NCBI GenBank assembly: GCA_018873245.2 | Contig: JAEMBT020000005.1 | Coordinates: 9,224,001 to 9,288,000, forward strand | DNA length: 64,000 bases | Reading direction: 5' to 3' | Source of the DNA: Archegozetes longisetosus | Lineage: Eukaryota; Arthropoda; Arachnida; Sarcoptiformes; Trhypochthoniidae | Shown: positions 1 to 12,050 of the stretch, piece by piece | Numbering within the stretch: the stretch's first letter is position 1 | How the letters are laid out: the number at the start of each line of letters is the position of its first letter | The notes under the pieces: model-generated | The model's input: the letters and a program-made list of their open reading frames with translations, nothing else | Databases searched by the model: none | Told to the model about the DNA's origin: nothing | Translations under genes and position numbers: made by a program

Positions 1-1711
1 CATCAACTTTAAGTTCCTTTTTCGAGAGAAATTATTTTGAAATATTCGGCTATAATTCTTCATTATATAGCAACGATTTTGAATGAGAGTAATGTTTAAG
101 AAACTCTTGAGAATAACCATAACTATCGAAAATCTAAATAATCAATTGTTGCAAATTTTCCATTTATTTAAATAAATCAATTGGACCACATCTTGACATT
201 TGCCTCAAATAACAAACTCTTAGTTCTACAAGGCTTAAAGTTACGAATCACTACTTATCAGATTTGCTCTCGACATAGCATTTGAATTTAATCTCAAATA
301 TTTTAGTTTTGACACTCTTTTGCTACAATTTCTAATGAATTGTCGATTGGAACAATATTAACAATCCACGAAGAACTGCTGACGAGGAAAACATTCAAGC
401 ATTCAAGATTTCTAAAATGTGACAAAGGCATCACTGCTTTGGGCGTTTGATTTCCGGGATAGTGAGCATTTTTTTAAAGATTGAATATTTCTTAATTTTG
501 TTGCTGTAATTATTCGCTAACGACTACATATTAGCAAATAAAAAATCATAGAATCCTAAGTTTCTCAAGTTTGGTAATTGATGTTCATATTTCTCTTTAG
601 CCACTTGTTGAGCCGATCAGGATTATAAACATATATATGTATAGTTTCAAGCTTTTAGTTGACTGTAGAGAGCTTTCATCTGGTTACCATTCGCGTTATC
701 AAATCTGAGATATTCTAAGCGTTAACCACATTTGAGTACAGAATTATCGAAATCTTCCTCAGAAAGCATATGACGGCCACTTGGTGTTGAGATGAATACT
801 TCAAAAATAGTAATAATTTTCAGCGGCTATTTTTAAAACATCTGAATCAATATTGCAATTCAATAACTCAATGCGCTTAATAAATTTAAAACCTTTGACT
901 GTCCTTTTAAGCGCTAGCTTTTAGATAGTATTAATCAATTTTGCACATAAAACATTTCTCACATCTTTATTCCTCTTATCAAACAACTTGTATTCTTAAA
1001 TCAAAAGTTTTCATATTTATTGAGTATAAGCTTTTTTCATTGTTTGGAAACACATTAAAATCTTAAATATATTGATAAACTGATTGATAAATGAGAAAAT
1101 AGTAGTTCACATAAGGCATCGCTGAATCTATTAAATGATTTTGATAGTCCGTTTCTATTTTGAAGAAGTTTCGTTATTAATTATTTCCACTATAATTTAA
1201 ATAAAGAAAATATCGGTAGAGAACACCTAAATTAAATGAAACTCCTTCCTCAAAATCAAGCATTTCACGTGATTTTACTTATCTTTTAATGGTTTGAAGG
1301 ACTTATGTTTCCTATGTATTTCTTTTCCTTAAACTCTTTGTCCTTTCATTGATCCATTAGTAGAATGAAGCTAATCTATGTGAAGGCTTGTTCAACAATT
1401 TAAGCTTAGTTTTTATTCCTTGGAAACTTTGTTTAGTATTTAGGATGGAATTTTTGTTTTATTTGTTCAACATCTGAATTCTTTAATTTAAAAATCATGA
1501 AAAATTAAATAAAATGAACTTTCTAACAATTTTATATGATTAACACTTAACTTATAGATATTTCTTACACAAAGGTTTAATTACACAATTAATAACAATA
1601 CAAAACTTTTTGTATTAATAAACACATCAATCTATGAAACTTATAATATGAGAATAATTACTAGAAATAAAGGTCAATATCAATTATTAGTAAATGGAAA
1701 CAAATCATAGT
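1..1711. other. AT-rich intergenic, nothing recognised
   Basis: I see no open reading frame, repeat family member or RNA-like fold that I can support in this stretch. It is low-complexity A+T-rich sequence with short homopolymer runs only. Confidence 0.5.
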
Positions 1712-1719
1712 ATTAGAAT

Positions 1720-1787
1720 TAGTGATGGAAAATTTCTAGAAAGTTTCTCGAGATAATTTCTCCGGAAATTTTCTTTTTATAACACTA
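1720..1787. mobile_element. 68-bp minimal hAT-type MITE
   Basis: The element starts TAGTGATGGAAAATTTCT and ends AACACTA, so its ends match the TAGTGTTG ends of three larger copies in this window (9840, 13977, 39831). It is bracketed by a perfect 8-bp direct repeat ATTAGAAT at 1712-1719 and 1788-1795. Eight-base target duplications and ends of the form YARNG are the hallmark of hAT transposition. Almost nothing but the two terminal repeats remains, which makes it a deletion derivative of the 450-500 bp family members. Confidence 0.8.
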
Positions 1788-1795
1788 ATTAGAAT

Positions 1796-2610
1796 CCAGT
1801 CGCAGAACCAGATAGTTTCTAAACAAATCAAGATATTTTTAATAAATAATTGAAGAGACTTTCTTCCAAGAAATGAGTGCAAATATGTGTATAGGTATGA
1901 CTTGATGATGGAAACTAATAGAAAGTATAGTTTAATGCATATAAAATTATAATTATTAGTGGTGCAATTGAATCATATAGTTCTGTAACAAAAGCTTAAC
2001 ACTTTAGCCAATTTTAAATAGGCTAGCAGATTGGTTACAGGAGTGACACCAAAATATACAAGTGAAACATTTGAAATAGTGGTTTAGCTGGAAAGAAATT
2101 GACTTGAATGGTTTTTCGCTCAAGTGATAAGTGACGCGATCAATTTGAATAAGGTTAGCTCGAAAAGGTTTTAAAGTTTTTTTTATAGTTAACGTCATGT
2201 TTCATTTTTTCCTAATAAGTTCAATAAACTCTTTCAAACTACAACTGTAGAAGCATAATGATTTTTAATAGAATTCTTTCAGCATGGGATCTATTACTTA
2301 TAATATAATATGCATAGTGAGGGAGGCGTGCTTCCAATAACGTAACGCCTTTTTCTGAGTTAAAAGACTTGGAATAATTGTACTTTTGTTGATTACTATA
2401 AACATGATCGAATTAATTGGGAGCTACACTAAGAAATATTGCATCTAAAAATTATATAAATATAAAGAGTGTAACTTTTTCAACATTTAGGTTTTAAGAA
2501 GTTTGACAAAACTATCAAAACTATTTATAACTCATAGGGATCAGAAAAATGTGAACGTATTTTGTGTCCGCAAAGGCATGTTTTAGGAAAAGTGTAATAT
2601 TTACAAGATT
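1796..2610. other. Intergenic, upstream of MESH1
   Basis: No gene or repeat was recognised. The stretch contains the presumed promoter and 5' leader of MESH1, but I could not pick out a convincing TATA box or initiator. Confidence 0.45.
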
Positions 2611-3566
2611 ATGGCGACAATTAATTCAAACTTAAGTGCAAATACTGAGCAAAATATTAATGATATATCGCTTTTAGTAAGAGCGACTAATTTTGCAGCG
2701 ATTGCTCACAGAAATCAGTTGCGAAAAGATGGAAAGACACCTTATATTAATCATCCAATAGGTGTTGCGTCGATACTCACGCAATTGGCATCTGTTTATG
2801 ACATCAATGTCTTGTCAGCTGCTTTACTTCACGATGCTGTCGAAGACACAGACACTACCATCCAAGACATTAGAGACAATTTCGGGCAAAAAATTAGGTT
2901 TCACTTGATTCTACTATTTATTTGCAATTTTTTCTGTTATCTAGCATTTTGCTCAGCAAATATTAACATAAATAATGTTTTCAAATTTGATTGAAGCTCG
3001 CAAATATTCTGCCCAATTTTCATAACTTGTTAACCAACTTTTGAAAAATTGTCAAAACTTAGCGATCGCTCAATATTTATCAAATAATTGTCGAAAAATC
3101 AAATTTTTATCTCTATTTCTGAACAGGTCCTGTTTTGAGAATTTTTCTTTGTTTTCATATTTGTTCTTAAACAATACGTAAATTTTTGCCAAAATTTTCA
3201 TAGACTCTGAAATTAATTTTTTATTCGAATCCATTGAGCAGCTCTATTGTGGCCGAAGTAACAGACGATAAGTCGTTGCCTAAAGAGGAGAGAAAACGAC
3301 TGCAAATAGTCCACGCACCGAATATCAGTTTTGAAGCGAAATTAGTTAAATTGGCCGATAAATTATATAACTTAAGAGATTTATTAAATCAAACGCCGAT
3401 TGGTTGGGATCAGAATAGAGTTCAAGAATATTTTGAATGGGCTAAGAAAGTGATCGATGGTCTTAAGGGTACGAATGAGAAGATTGAGAACGAACTGAGA
3501 CTTGTTTTAGCAAAACGTAATGTCGTTTTGGACTTAAAGTTTCATATAAATTATGATTTGATATAA
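2611..3566 (+). CDS. HDDC3: MESH1-like HD-domain ppGpp/NADPH phosphohydrolase (2 exons)
   Basis: Exons are 2611-2897 and 3242-3566, joined across a 344-bp GT..AG intron that splits a Ser codon (AG|C), giving 203 residues. The protein aligns throughout with metazoan MESH1, a SpoT-type hydrolase. It carries the substrate loop RKDGKTPYINHPIGVA, the metal-binding HD motif with ED partner in LLHDAVEDTDTT, and the downstream EVTDDKSLPKEERKRLQ and AKLVKLADKLYNLRDL segments. Known family members are Mn2+-dependent enzymes that hydrolyse (p)ppGpp and, in animals, also dephosphorylate NADPH; soluble. The acceptor is a CAG/CAG choice; 3242 is preferred because it preserves family length exactly (no indel across the junction). 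Relative to the human 179-residue protein there are about 15 extra N-terminal residues and a short C-terminal extension. All catalytic residues that I can check are present, so the gene looks functional. Confidence 0.93.
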
Positions 3567-3855
3567 TTTTATATATTTGTGAACTTAAAAACTGAATAAA
3601 TTGATATATCTTTGACTGAAGATTATTTATAAGTTAGATGAATTTTTCTAGAATAGTTTTTACATGCGATAAACTGACTATAAGATAATTGAAAGCGTGA
3701 TGTGAAAAAATGAACCATTAGTATAAGCTGATTCTTAGAGAAGTAACCGAAAGTTTTAGTTTGTTAGGGACAGAATTTGAAATTTGTTCAAATTGGTATC
3801 TGATTTTCCTTAGATCTTCGAAAATGTTTTAGTCATTTGATAATTTAAAACTAAC

Positions 3856-3881
3856 ATATATATATATATATATATATATAT
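3856..3881. repeat. (TA)n microsatellite
   Basis: Uninterrupted 13 TA units between MESH1 and the mariner relic. Simple sequence, likely length-polymorphic. Confidence 0.95.
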
Positions 3882-3990
3882 CGGTTTTAGATTTGTTTAC
3901 TTATCGAATCGAAGCGCTAAACTCAAGTGCAGTTATTTATCTTTAATTTTTGCATTTAAAAAAATGTTTAGTTAATAGTGTCCTGAGCAG

Positions 3991-4257
3991 CCGCCATGTC
4001 CATAGACCAAGCTACATTCGACGTTGTATGCTTTATGAGTTTAAGAGAGGCAGCAAGGCCACGGAGGCCACAAGAAATATTTGTCATGTCCATGGAGACG
4101 TATTGGATGCCTTCAAATGTCAGTATCGGTTCTGCATATTCTGATCAGGTGATTTTAGCCTTGAGGGTCGCCTTCGTTCGGAAAGACCGAAAGAGCTGGA
4201 TAACGACCTCTTGAGGGCGGCCATTAGGAAGAACTCACGTCTAACTAGCCGATAGAT
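3991..4257 (+). pseudogene. Mariner transposase N-terminal relic
   Basis: Conceptual translation across one stop and at least one frame change gives a mariner-type helix-turn-helix: RRCMLYEFKRGSKATEATRN, then a region ending in RPKELDNDLLRAAI and SRLTSR. This is the paired-HTH DNA-binding part of mariner-family transposases that recognise the inverted repeats. The catalytic DD34D half is absent. The relic is more like classical mariners than the four copies of the CDYDG mariner family found further right. Non-functional. Confidence 0.72.
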
Positions 4258-4260
4258 TCA

Positions 4261-5410
4261 ATTGTTCAAATTCGACTGTTTTACTATTTTAATGCTTTTA
4301 TTACATTCTTATTGTAGTAAGAAATAGAAACTTTCTGAACAAGCTAATATAAGTTATCATTAAACCTTTTCAATCTAAAATTAACTCATTTCCTAGACTA
4401 AGTAATTATCAAATCAGAACATTACAGTTCTTTGATTAATCGTTCGGCTTTCGTACAATAGCAAATAAGATTGATTTTTCGGATATTATCTATGAGGATT
4501 CCTCTTTGGTATTACTAGTACAGACTTGAGATCTCAAAGATTTCGTAACTGTAATCAAAACACTAGTGAGGGATGAGGTTCCTAATTATGTATCTACAAT
4601 AATAGAGCGCTGCTGATTTTGAGAACTATTACAATTTTCTCGCGTATGATTTGAAATCTTGAAGTTGTCTTTTCATCAAGTAATTGCAAGTCGTTCATAT
4701 GTGATTTTGAGTGTATCACAAAACTTGAATACTATATTTATTCTGAAGATTTTTTTACAATAAACAGATTCATTGGAATAAGAAAAATACTTTATAAACA
4801 TTTATTATTTTCTGACTACTTGATAGCATACTGTTTAGGACTGATGCTACTATCGATTCAAAAAGCAAAGTACATTTTTACTTAAAATATATGTTTGACT
4901 ATATATCGTTTTATTTGGTAGAATGTGTAGATTGTTATTAAATTATGAACAAAGGTTCACTACCGTTCAAATTAGATTAAAAACCCTTAAGAATCATGCT
5001 ATGATTTTGATAAGTATAGCTTTCTTAATAAAAATCTTTGCTATATAAGAAGTATATATTTTAAAAATGTACTTTTTGAATCGATAGTGCGTAAGTACAT
5101 CGAATTTATATATAAGAATTCAGACTAGCAGATATAGAACCTATTCCGAATTGCTATTAGAGACATATTTACATAATAAAAAACTATGTTTTAGTATCCA
5201 ATACCCTAGTTTGAAAGAATTAATTTTATTAATGGCTATCAGTATTGTGTTATTAAGAATACAAATTTCTAAAAAGAAATTAATAATCACTTGGAAACAT
5301 ATCTTGTTACTAACAACACAATTATAACAAAACAAACTGAATTGACCAAACCTTAAACAAATTTGTCGGATAGTACTTTAGTAGAACTTAAATTTAATCC
5401 AAAGTTAATC
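4261..5410. other. Intergenic, upstream of the chemoreceptor gene
   Basis: About 1.15 kb of A+T-rich sequence between the mariner relic and the receptor start codon. An in-frame stop lies at 5354, so the receptor cannot extend further upstream in this exon. No other feature recognised. Confidence 0.5.
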
Positions 5411-6913
5411 ATGATTTCATTTTCAAATAAGGTCGAATTACAACACAATTATAAGTATGAAGAAAGGAGAGAGTGTTCTATTCCTCATCTAATAATATGG
5501 TACTATCGAATGATTGGTATCACTTTCGGTGGACTTGCGATCAGTAAAGAAGGCATCACATGTAATCCGTACCTGAACACTTTTGGCTATCTCTCGACAA
5601 TCTTGATTACAGTTTCAAATATCATAAATGTTCTTATGATAATCAATAGAGATGACATGCTTGATGTCAAAAGAGAAGGTCTAATTGTATTCTACTATTC
5701 ATTCGCTTTATGCTATCTTATGGTTGCGATACAAGTTATGATGAATTCATGGTTTATTCAGCGCAATGGTATTGAGATGATTAGAGTCATCAATAAGTTC
5801 AAAATTAAAGGTCTTTGATATACAAAACACTTATTTAACTAAAAAATCGATTTAAACATTAATCAAAGTTCTCAAATTGATAGATAAAACGCTTATCATT
5901 CTTATTTATATGATCTGGATATTGCATATTGCAGCGCCTACTCTAATGTTGGCCTATGAGATATGTTCTCTGCCCAGTAAATCAGCTTTTGTTATCCTGT
6001 CATTGATGGTCCACAGACTTTTCCAAACCCCTATCTTGTGGATTCAACCATTTCTAACATTTATTATCTCACTGTCTATCAGTGAGATGCTCGAGGAGCA
6101 GCGTTTGAAACTGGAATCAGATAAGAGATCACAAACTATTTTCGATGTCAGAAAAACGTTTGTCGAAATTCGTAATATCATTAATAAATTGGATCAATTA
6201 ATGTGTTCGGTAAGAGCCATTGGGGTAATACTGTTTTGCAATCGATTTATGAAAAACAGTTGAAAATAAGTGCTTGAATACAAGTAAAATATACTTTCAA
6301 TGTAAAATAATATCGATCCTGAATATGCACTCAGTTTACATTTGGTTGTTTTTTATCACTAATCTCAGATTCTTATAATTGTAATTATTTTGTTTTGGAA
6401 GATTCAAGTGATGACGACAATAACTACTATGTTCTTCATTATGATTCAAGTATATGTCTTGGCTGTTGGTCAGAAATATGAATCGATCAAATCATTTTAT
6501 GGAATTTTAATATTCTGTATGATCGAATCAATGGTCAAGTTAACGGCAAATTGCTTCATTAATGGTATGGTTTACGATGGGGCAGACAAACTTCTATCGA
6601 CCATGGACTCCATCGATGTCTCGTATATGAAACTAGAAGAATCAACTTTTAAAGAAACAATTATTTTCATGTCAATGAGTCGAGATTTGAGATTTGGATT
6701 CACTATTGCTGGATTCATGCCATTAAGAAGAAGCACTTTACTATCGGTAAGTTTTTCATCGGACAAGTCAATATTTTTAAATTTGAAATCTAACTCGAAT
6801 TCCTCAAAATCTTCTCATTTCCAAATGGAATTAGAATTAAGATTTTATTTATCTAGATATTCAGCTTTGTTCTGACGTATTCTATTATACTAATGCAAAC
6901 TGGGGCCATGTAA
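5411..6913 (+). CDS. Gustatory-receptor-family 7TM chemoreceptor (4 exons)
   Basis: Exons 5411-5810, 5884-6209, 6369-6746 and 6857-6913 join with GT..AG introns of 73, 158 and 110 bp; all phases agree and the product is 386 residues, the usual size for arthropod gustatory receptors. Hydrophobic segments include the stretch around STILITVSNIINVLMII, the FYYSFALCYLMVAI segment, LIILIYMIWILHIAAPTLML, ILWIQPFLTFIISLSI, the long ILIIVIILFW to VYVLAV segment, and the C-terminal helix. The last exon encodes only 18 residues and supplies the family signature: FGFTIAGF then R-S-T-L-L-S then TYSIILMQTG, matching the TM6/TM7 region ending TY-hydrophobic-Q. Such receptors are ligand-gated cation channels in sensory neuron membranes with an intracellular N-terminus. 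Start is the first ATG after the in-frame stop at 5354. No disruption is seen, so the gene looks intact. Ligand unknown. Confidence 0.85.
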
Positions 6914-7855
6914 AAGCTTATAAACTACTTGAGTTATAATCGCGATGATTTGAGTTATCAATAAAAATAATTTTATCATATTCGATTTACAAACCTAAGC
7001 TTCCTATAAGTTTTATATTTTAGTTTCTAATTATTGCAGATAATAGACCATAATATGAATTATAAAATAATGTGTTTAAAAAACTCTTCATAATCATAAT
7101 TTTCCGTTCGATTTCAAATTTTTTCAAAAGCTTTATTGATCTCAAAGAGAAACAGTGCAGCTATGTACTTAATTTTTGATACAGTAAGCCATAAACAAAA
7201 TTAGTTAATTAAATCTACAATAATAATATAGTTCATTGAAATAAAAGCCAAGCATTGATAGAGTTGATAATTAGTGAACAGGAATAAGTTAAAACAATAG
7301 AATCCAATCATATAACTTGATACCTTATGAATAAACCCTTAAATCTTCAATCTTTGTACTATTGAAGTCCTCTTTGTGACTATAAATGTGTGTAATTATG
7401 ATAATAAATCGTTTGCTGCTGATGAGAATAAGACGCCATATAACTGAATACACACAAGATTATAATTAGTAGTATAATTATCATATAAGAGTTGATGCTA
7501 GAGGACTCCCAATAAATAGGATTATTATTTCAAAATGAAGAATTATGCTGATATTTAAAAGGCGCGTATATTTTCAGAGAATCTGATACTCTATTGGAAG
7601 AAATATATACACAGTCAGTTGTGAAATAGACATTCCCGTAATTTCAAGCTGTATTTGTTCGTCTTTGAAAGGACTAGTGTGTTTTGAAATCAAATTTTGC
7701 AGAAAAATTTAATAAAATCAAGAGTTTTTTTTATTATGCCATGATATTGATTTATAAAACTATTATGATCTTTAATAGTAAATTTTAAATATCGTCAGAT
7801 CTAATAATAGCGAATTAAGTATAACTTGTTTGTGATATGAGGTTTTAAAAATCTG
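6914..7855. other. Intergenic, nothing recognised
   Basis: A+T-rich sequence downstream of the receptor. No second receptor copy, transposase remnant or terminal repeat was found. Confidence 0.45.
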
Positions 7856-8398
7856 GGTCATTCTACAGTATACGCCACCCCATCCTACTACAGTATTCGC
7901 CACCCTTGGACTTACTATAGTATATACTACCTAACAGGTTAGGTCGATTAGGTGGATTAAATTATGTGGGTTATGTGGATTATGTGGGTTAGGTGAGTTA
8001 CTATGTTACGTAGGTTAGGTCTCGTTTCATTAGGTTGGGTTAGGTTCATATATGTTAGATCTGTTCTGGATAGATTAAGTTAGGTCTAAAACGTTGTAGA
8101 AATTTACAATAATGCGCGGATATTTTCTGCAATCTTTGAAGAAGTTAAAATGCAATGCACTCTTTAACTTTTTTCAGCGTACTGTAATAGGTAGCTTTAG
8201 TTGCATTACATTGTATTTATATTTTTAAAGCATTGATCTGATTATTTATTTGCATACATAATATTCAATAAAAATGCACGAATTGGGGTTTTGAGATGGA
8301 GAATTTAATTAATGCTTGAAGTGATGGTATATACTCTAGTAGGTCCAGGGGTGGCGTATACTGTAGTAAGATGGGGTGGAGTATACTGTAGAATGACC
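7856..8398. mobile_element. 543-bp TIR element with GGTTAGG-rich interior
   Basis: Terminal inverted repeats of about 70 bp begin GGTCATTCTACAGTATAC at both ends; the right end is the near-exact reverse complement (GTATACTGTAGAATGACC). An exact 8-bp target duplication AAAATCTG flanks it (7848-7855 and 8399-8406). The interior left third is rich in degenerate GGTTAGG/TTATGTGG units; the rest is A+T-rich and non-coding. Eight-base duplication fits hAT-type or related cut-and-paste mobilisation in trans; no transposase is encoded. Confidence 0.85.
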
Positions 8399-8406
8399 AA
8401 AATCTG

Positions 8407-9831
8407 ATTCAGATATCAATTCTAATAACAATGCCTTTAATCATTATAGTTTTAATATTAATTGATAAATCATTTCCTCTTTATTGGAAAATATTGTGGA
8501 ATCACTCATACCTTTTATTTTTTAAGCCTATCAACAAATTACAAAATACCTACTAAAGAAGTTTGTTCTAAGTCTATGGTTGATAGTGTGCTCTGTATTG
8601 ATATCTGAATATTTTGGTGCTTGACGCAGATTCTTCTTCAAGACTCTGCCTAAAGATCTAATTGACTCATAGGATTGTCTTCGTATAAACACAGGCTTAT
8701 GTATCGCAAATGTATTACAACTATCATTCCTAATAGATTTCGAAAAATTATATTTTAATGTCAATGAAATGGTTCAGAATTTTCAAAATAGAATAGATCA
8801 AGTCTTAACGAATCATGACACGCTTTATAAAAGATAAACTCATAAAAGTTTCATGTTTTGACTGCCTTGAGTTCAAGTTTCAGTAAACATACTTTTTGAG
8901 ATGTTTTTTACAAGAATTTATATCTAACTAATTCGTTTACCATTATTCAATATTTAAATATGAAGCACTTACTAGAACAGGTACAGTAGGGAGCTTTTCA
9001 GCTTGTATTTGAACTTAATAGTAATTTTGATAAGACTTGCCAATTTTATATTGAAGTACTTGAGTATATTGATTGAGTGTTCATAGTCACAACTTTCAAT
9101 TATTTATTAAAATAAAAGCACAGAAACTACTTTACGACAAGAAAGCTTATAAGGCGTGTGAATGCTAACAATACCGCCAAAATACAAAACATGCAGTTCT
9201 TATATACTCTTTCTAAGGCTGTAATTTTAAGGGTCAAATCTTAGACTCATAGTCAGACATAGCTCGTGTTTTACTCATAACTGAGCCCACAACAATATAA
9301 AGTCTTTATCACAAATAAAAATCTCATAAAATTACTAATCATAGAAAATAACTTTATTTTATCTCTATTGAGTCATTTTTCTCTTTGAAAGCATGGCTTT
9401 AATTCAGTCATAAAATGCGATAAATTCTATAAATTCCATAAATTATTGTTAATTTCAAATGCGATTTTGTGAAAATGTGTTATTATATCATTTGAACACA
9501 AATTTTTATTTAAAATTTACAAGTGATTAAACAATTTGTTGTATATTTATGACTGAATTGAAACCATACTTTCTAACAGAAAAAATGACTGACTAAAGAT
9601 AAAATAAAATTATTTTGTATGGTTGGTAATTTTGTGAGATTTTGTATACTGTATAAAATTTGTAAGTCATATCAAAATTACTATTAAATTCTAATACATG
9701 CTGAAAAGCTCCATACTGTATATACATTTACACTTTTGAGAAATTTAGATAATGAAAGGGCTTAAGTCTTAATGAATTGCTAAAGGAGAAAACTTATTTA
9801 TGATTAAGTTTACTCTATGAAGAGCATGAAC
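8407..9831. other. Intergenic, nothing recognised
   Basis: Contains only short spurious reading frames. A 77-codon minus-strand frame (8531-8764) has no recognisable domain and is not supported by codon bias or context. Confidence 0.45.
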
Positions 9832-10285
9832 AATACAAGTAGTGTTGGAAAATTTCTAGGAATTATCTTTTGACGAGAAAATTTCTAGAAAGTTTCTAGA
9901 AATATTTCTGGAAATATTTCTATAGCCAGGAAATGTTCTTTTAATGAACCTCCCATAGAGATATATGAACGTCCTATTGAAATATAATGAACCTCAGATT
10001 CATCAAAAGGAATAGCATGTCTTTACAGTTATTTTAAGGAATTTATGAATAAATAACACTTAAATGTATTAGGCCCGTATGCACAGTGTGTTTTAAAACG
10101 GTTTTAAGGCTAAAACCGGGCTTAAAACTCAAAACTCATTTTAAAACTCATGCACAGTAAAAATTTAGAGCCGTTTTAAACTAAAACTCGGTTTTAAACT
10201 AAAACCACTTTTACCAGTTTTAAATCGGTTTTAGTTATCAACAAAATAAGTAAATATAAACAAAATTTCACAAAAAAAAATATAA

Positions 10286-10640
10286 ATGAACCAATTTTTT
10301 CAAATTGAAGAATTAGATAATTATGAAATAGTGACGAATAAAAGTTTTAAACGTCAAAGAGTATTAAAAGACAGATTCAATCCATTTGATAGTTGTGATG
10401 ACTTATCATTCATAAGAAGATAGACTTACAAAAACAGTGTTTCATTGAACTGTTGAATCTAATTAATAAAGATTTAATTAATATCGAAATTAAAAAAGAC
10501 ATTGCCTCCAATAATTCAATTATCTATTGTTTTAAGATTTGATGCCACCGGTCAGTTTTACATCTCAGCTGCAGATCTTAACAGTAAATATAAAACTATT
10601 GATATAATTATCAAATTGAATCGGTTTTCTGAGGTTGAGG
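10286..10640 (+). pseudogene. Harbinger transposase N-terminal fragment
   Basis: Read across two frameshifts, the sequence gives RFNPFDSCDDLSFIRR, then an LLNLINKDL segment, then PPIIQLSIVLRFDATGQFY. The last matches the conserved N-terminal region of PIF/Harbinger DDE transposases (PPxxQLxxxLRFxATGxF). The DDE catalytic core is missing, deleted between this fragment and the SANT relic. Non-functional. Confidence 0.8.
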
Positions 10641-10689
10641 TCCGCCACCAGTTTGTCTTATTTCTGATTTTTCTTTATTACAATTCTTA

Positions 10690-10925
10690 CGAAATTCGTA
10701 TTTATATCGTTTCCAAAAGCATTTCAAAGACTTGATGTCTCTATTATTTGTATTTAAGTCCTGGCTAAACTTGTCACTAATTTGTTGCCAAACGTTATCT
10801 TTTTGTTGTTTCGTATACTTATCAGTCGTTTTACACTCAATTATTTTGAGTTTTTTTTCGTCGGCAATTATTTAAGTACTTTTATTTCATAATTAGTAAA
10901 ATTGTTTGACGACTCCGAACATTAT
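10690..10925 (-). pseudogene. Myb/SANT-like DNA-binding partner gene relic
   Basis: The minus strand translates, with one single-base frameshift, to NNFTNYEIKVLK then a lysine-rich stretch containing DKYTKQQKDNVWQQISDKF and SLKCFWKRYKYEFRKN. The spaced Trp residues and the helix pattern are those of the Myb/SANT-like protein encoded by Harbinger elements, which assists nuclear import and DNA binding of the transposase. Truncated at both ends. Confidence 0.75.
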
Positions 10926-11499
10926 TATCACTTTTATTCAGTTTATTTTTATTCATTTTCAATTTTTTAATGAATAAACAAACGTTTGTTCACATTTTTT
11001 TGCTGGTTTTCTCGTTTTAAAACGGTTTTTACTAAAACTAGTTTTATTACAGTCTGTGCATGAGTTTTAAGTTTTGAGTTAAAACCGTTTTAACTAAAAC
11101 TCAACCGTGCATACGGGCCTTAAAAATTAAGTTGAAAATTAAATTAAATTGTTTAAATTTAAAGATTAATATTTGCATGTGTAAGTCACATGTTTCATGA
11201 GTAGTTCATATATTCCTATATGAGATTCACATACTTCAATAGGAGGTTCATATATATCTATGTAAGCTTCATATATTATTATGGAAGGTTTGTTAAAAGA
11301 AAATTTCTCGATTTTTGACGAGAAATTTTCTTTTTACAATACTAAATACAAGTCACATGATCAAATTTGGAAAAAAAACTCTTCGAACTACTCATTGCCT
11401 TCAATATGTAAGAGACCTGATCTAATAATATGAACCAAACTCGGTCGTAATGAGTCGCTTCGGGCCAAATGAAGCCTAACGAATCCATAATGTATTAAG

Positions 11500-12050
11500 C
11501 TATAGTTTTGTTATTAGTTTGATTAATAAATGTTGAAATAAGCATTGGTTTTGATTTTTTCCATTGAGCAGTTCGACGAGAACATTGGCAACATATCGAT
11601 TCTTATCTGTAGTTTCGTCAATTATTAAATAAATTGGATTGTCGTCTAATTTCTTTCTCATTTTGATAATCATATTTTCATAAAATTTTAGCAAATATCG
11701 TCTCAAATTGTTTGCAACTGGAGTATTTCTCTTTGTGTACTTCTGTATAAACTCTCCAAATGAAGTATTATTTAATTTATCTAACGGAATATTGAACTCG
11801 ATCAAGACTTTCGTTAAATGAGCGAAAAATTCATTTTTGAAATTAATAGTTTCCGAATTTAGAAATGAACTTATGATGAATTCTTGACTTGATCGACTGA
11901 TTTTTGCTCTCTTCTCTCGATGCTTTTCAGTCTTCAAATGCATTTTGTTTTCCATGTTTGTGATCAAATCCGATTTCAACGACATAATATTTGCACATAA
12001 ATTTATTACCATCTAATTCAAGTTCTTTCAGATGTTTTCCATTAACTTTT
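11500..12050 (-). pseudogene. hAT transposase fragment (CGGBP1/BED type)
   Basis: A 170-codon minus frame begins with the tail of a BED-type zinc finger (HLKTEKHREKRAKI) and continues into a hAT transposase core: IPLDKLNNTSFGEFIQKY, a PVANNLRRYLLKFY segment, then NPIYLIIDETTDKNRYVANV, which contains the first catalytic Asp of the hAT RNase-H fold. It ends abruptly, so both the start of the BED finger and the rest of the catalytic domain including the dimerisation domain are missing. It is not inside a TAGTGTTG element, so it need not be the source of that family. Non-functional relic. Confidence 0.75.

Larger units (their letters stand above)
10072..11119. mobile_element. PIF/Harbinger element, internally decayed
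   Basis: Perfect 13-bp terminal repeats GGCCCGTATGCAC with longer imperfect inverted repeats rich in TTTTAAAAC/AAAACCG motifs, flanked by a 3-bp TTA duplication (10069-10071 and 11120-11122). TTA/TAA duplications define PIF/Harbinger. The homologous MITE at 13977 reads straight through this position (GTATTAAAAATT) and so is the empty site. Inside lie two broken genes in opposite orientation: transposase N-terminus on plus and Myb/SANT-like protein on minus, the normal two-gene content of this superfamily. Confidence 0.9.
9840..11344. mobile_element. hAT-type MITE carrying a nested Harbinger element
   Basis: Ends TAGTGTTGG...ACAATACTA with perfect 8-bp target duplication AATACAAG (9832-9839 and 11345-11352). 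Without the nested insert the MITE is about 454 bp and is nearly identical along its length to the copy at 13977-14475, including internal segments such as the TTCATATATC/TATGAAC tracts. Non-coding; presumably moved by a hAT transposase in trans. Confidence 0.85.

Noticed and set aside
11500..12012. A host gene of the CGGBP1 type
   Set aside because: The sequence ends inside the hAT catalytic fold and starts inside a BED finger; a truncated transposase is simpler.
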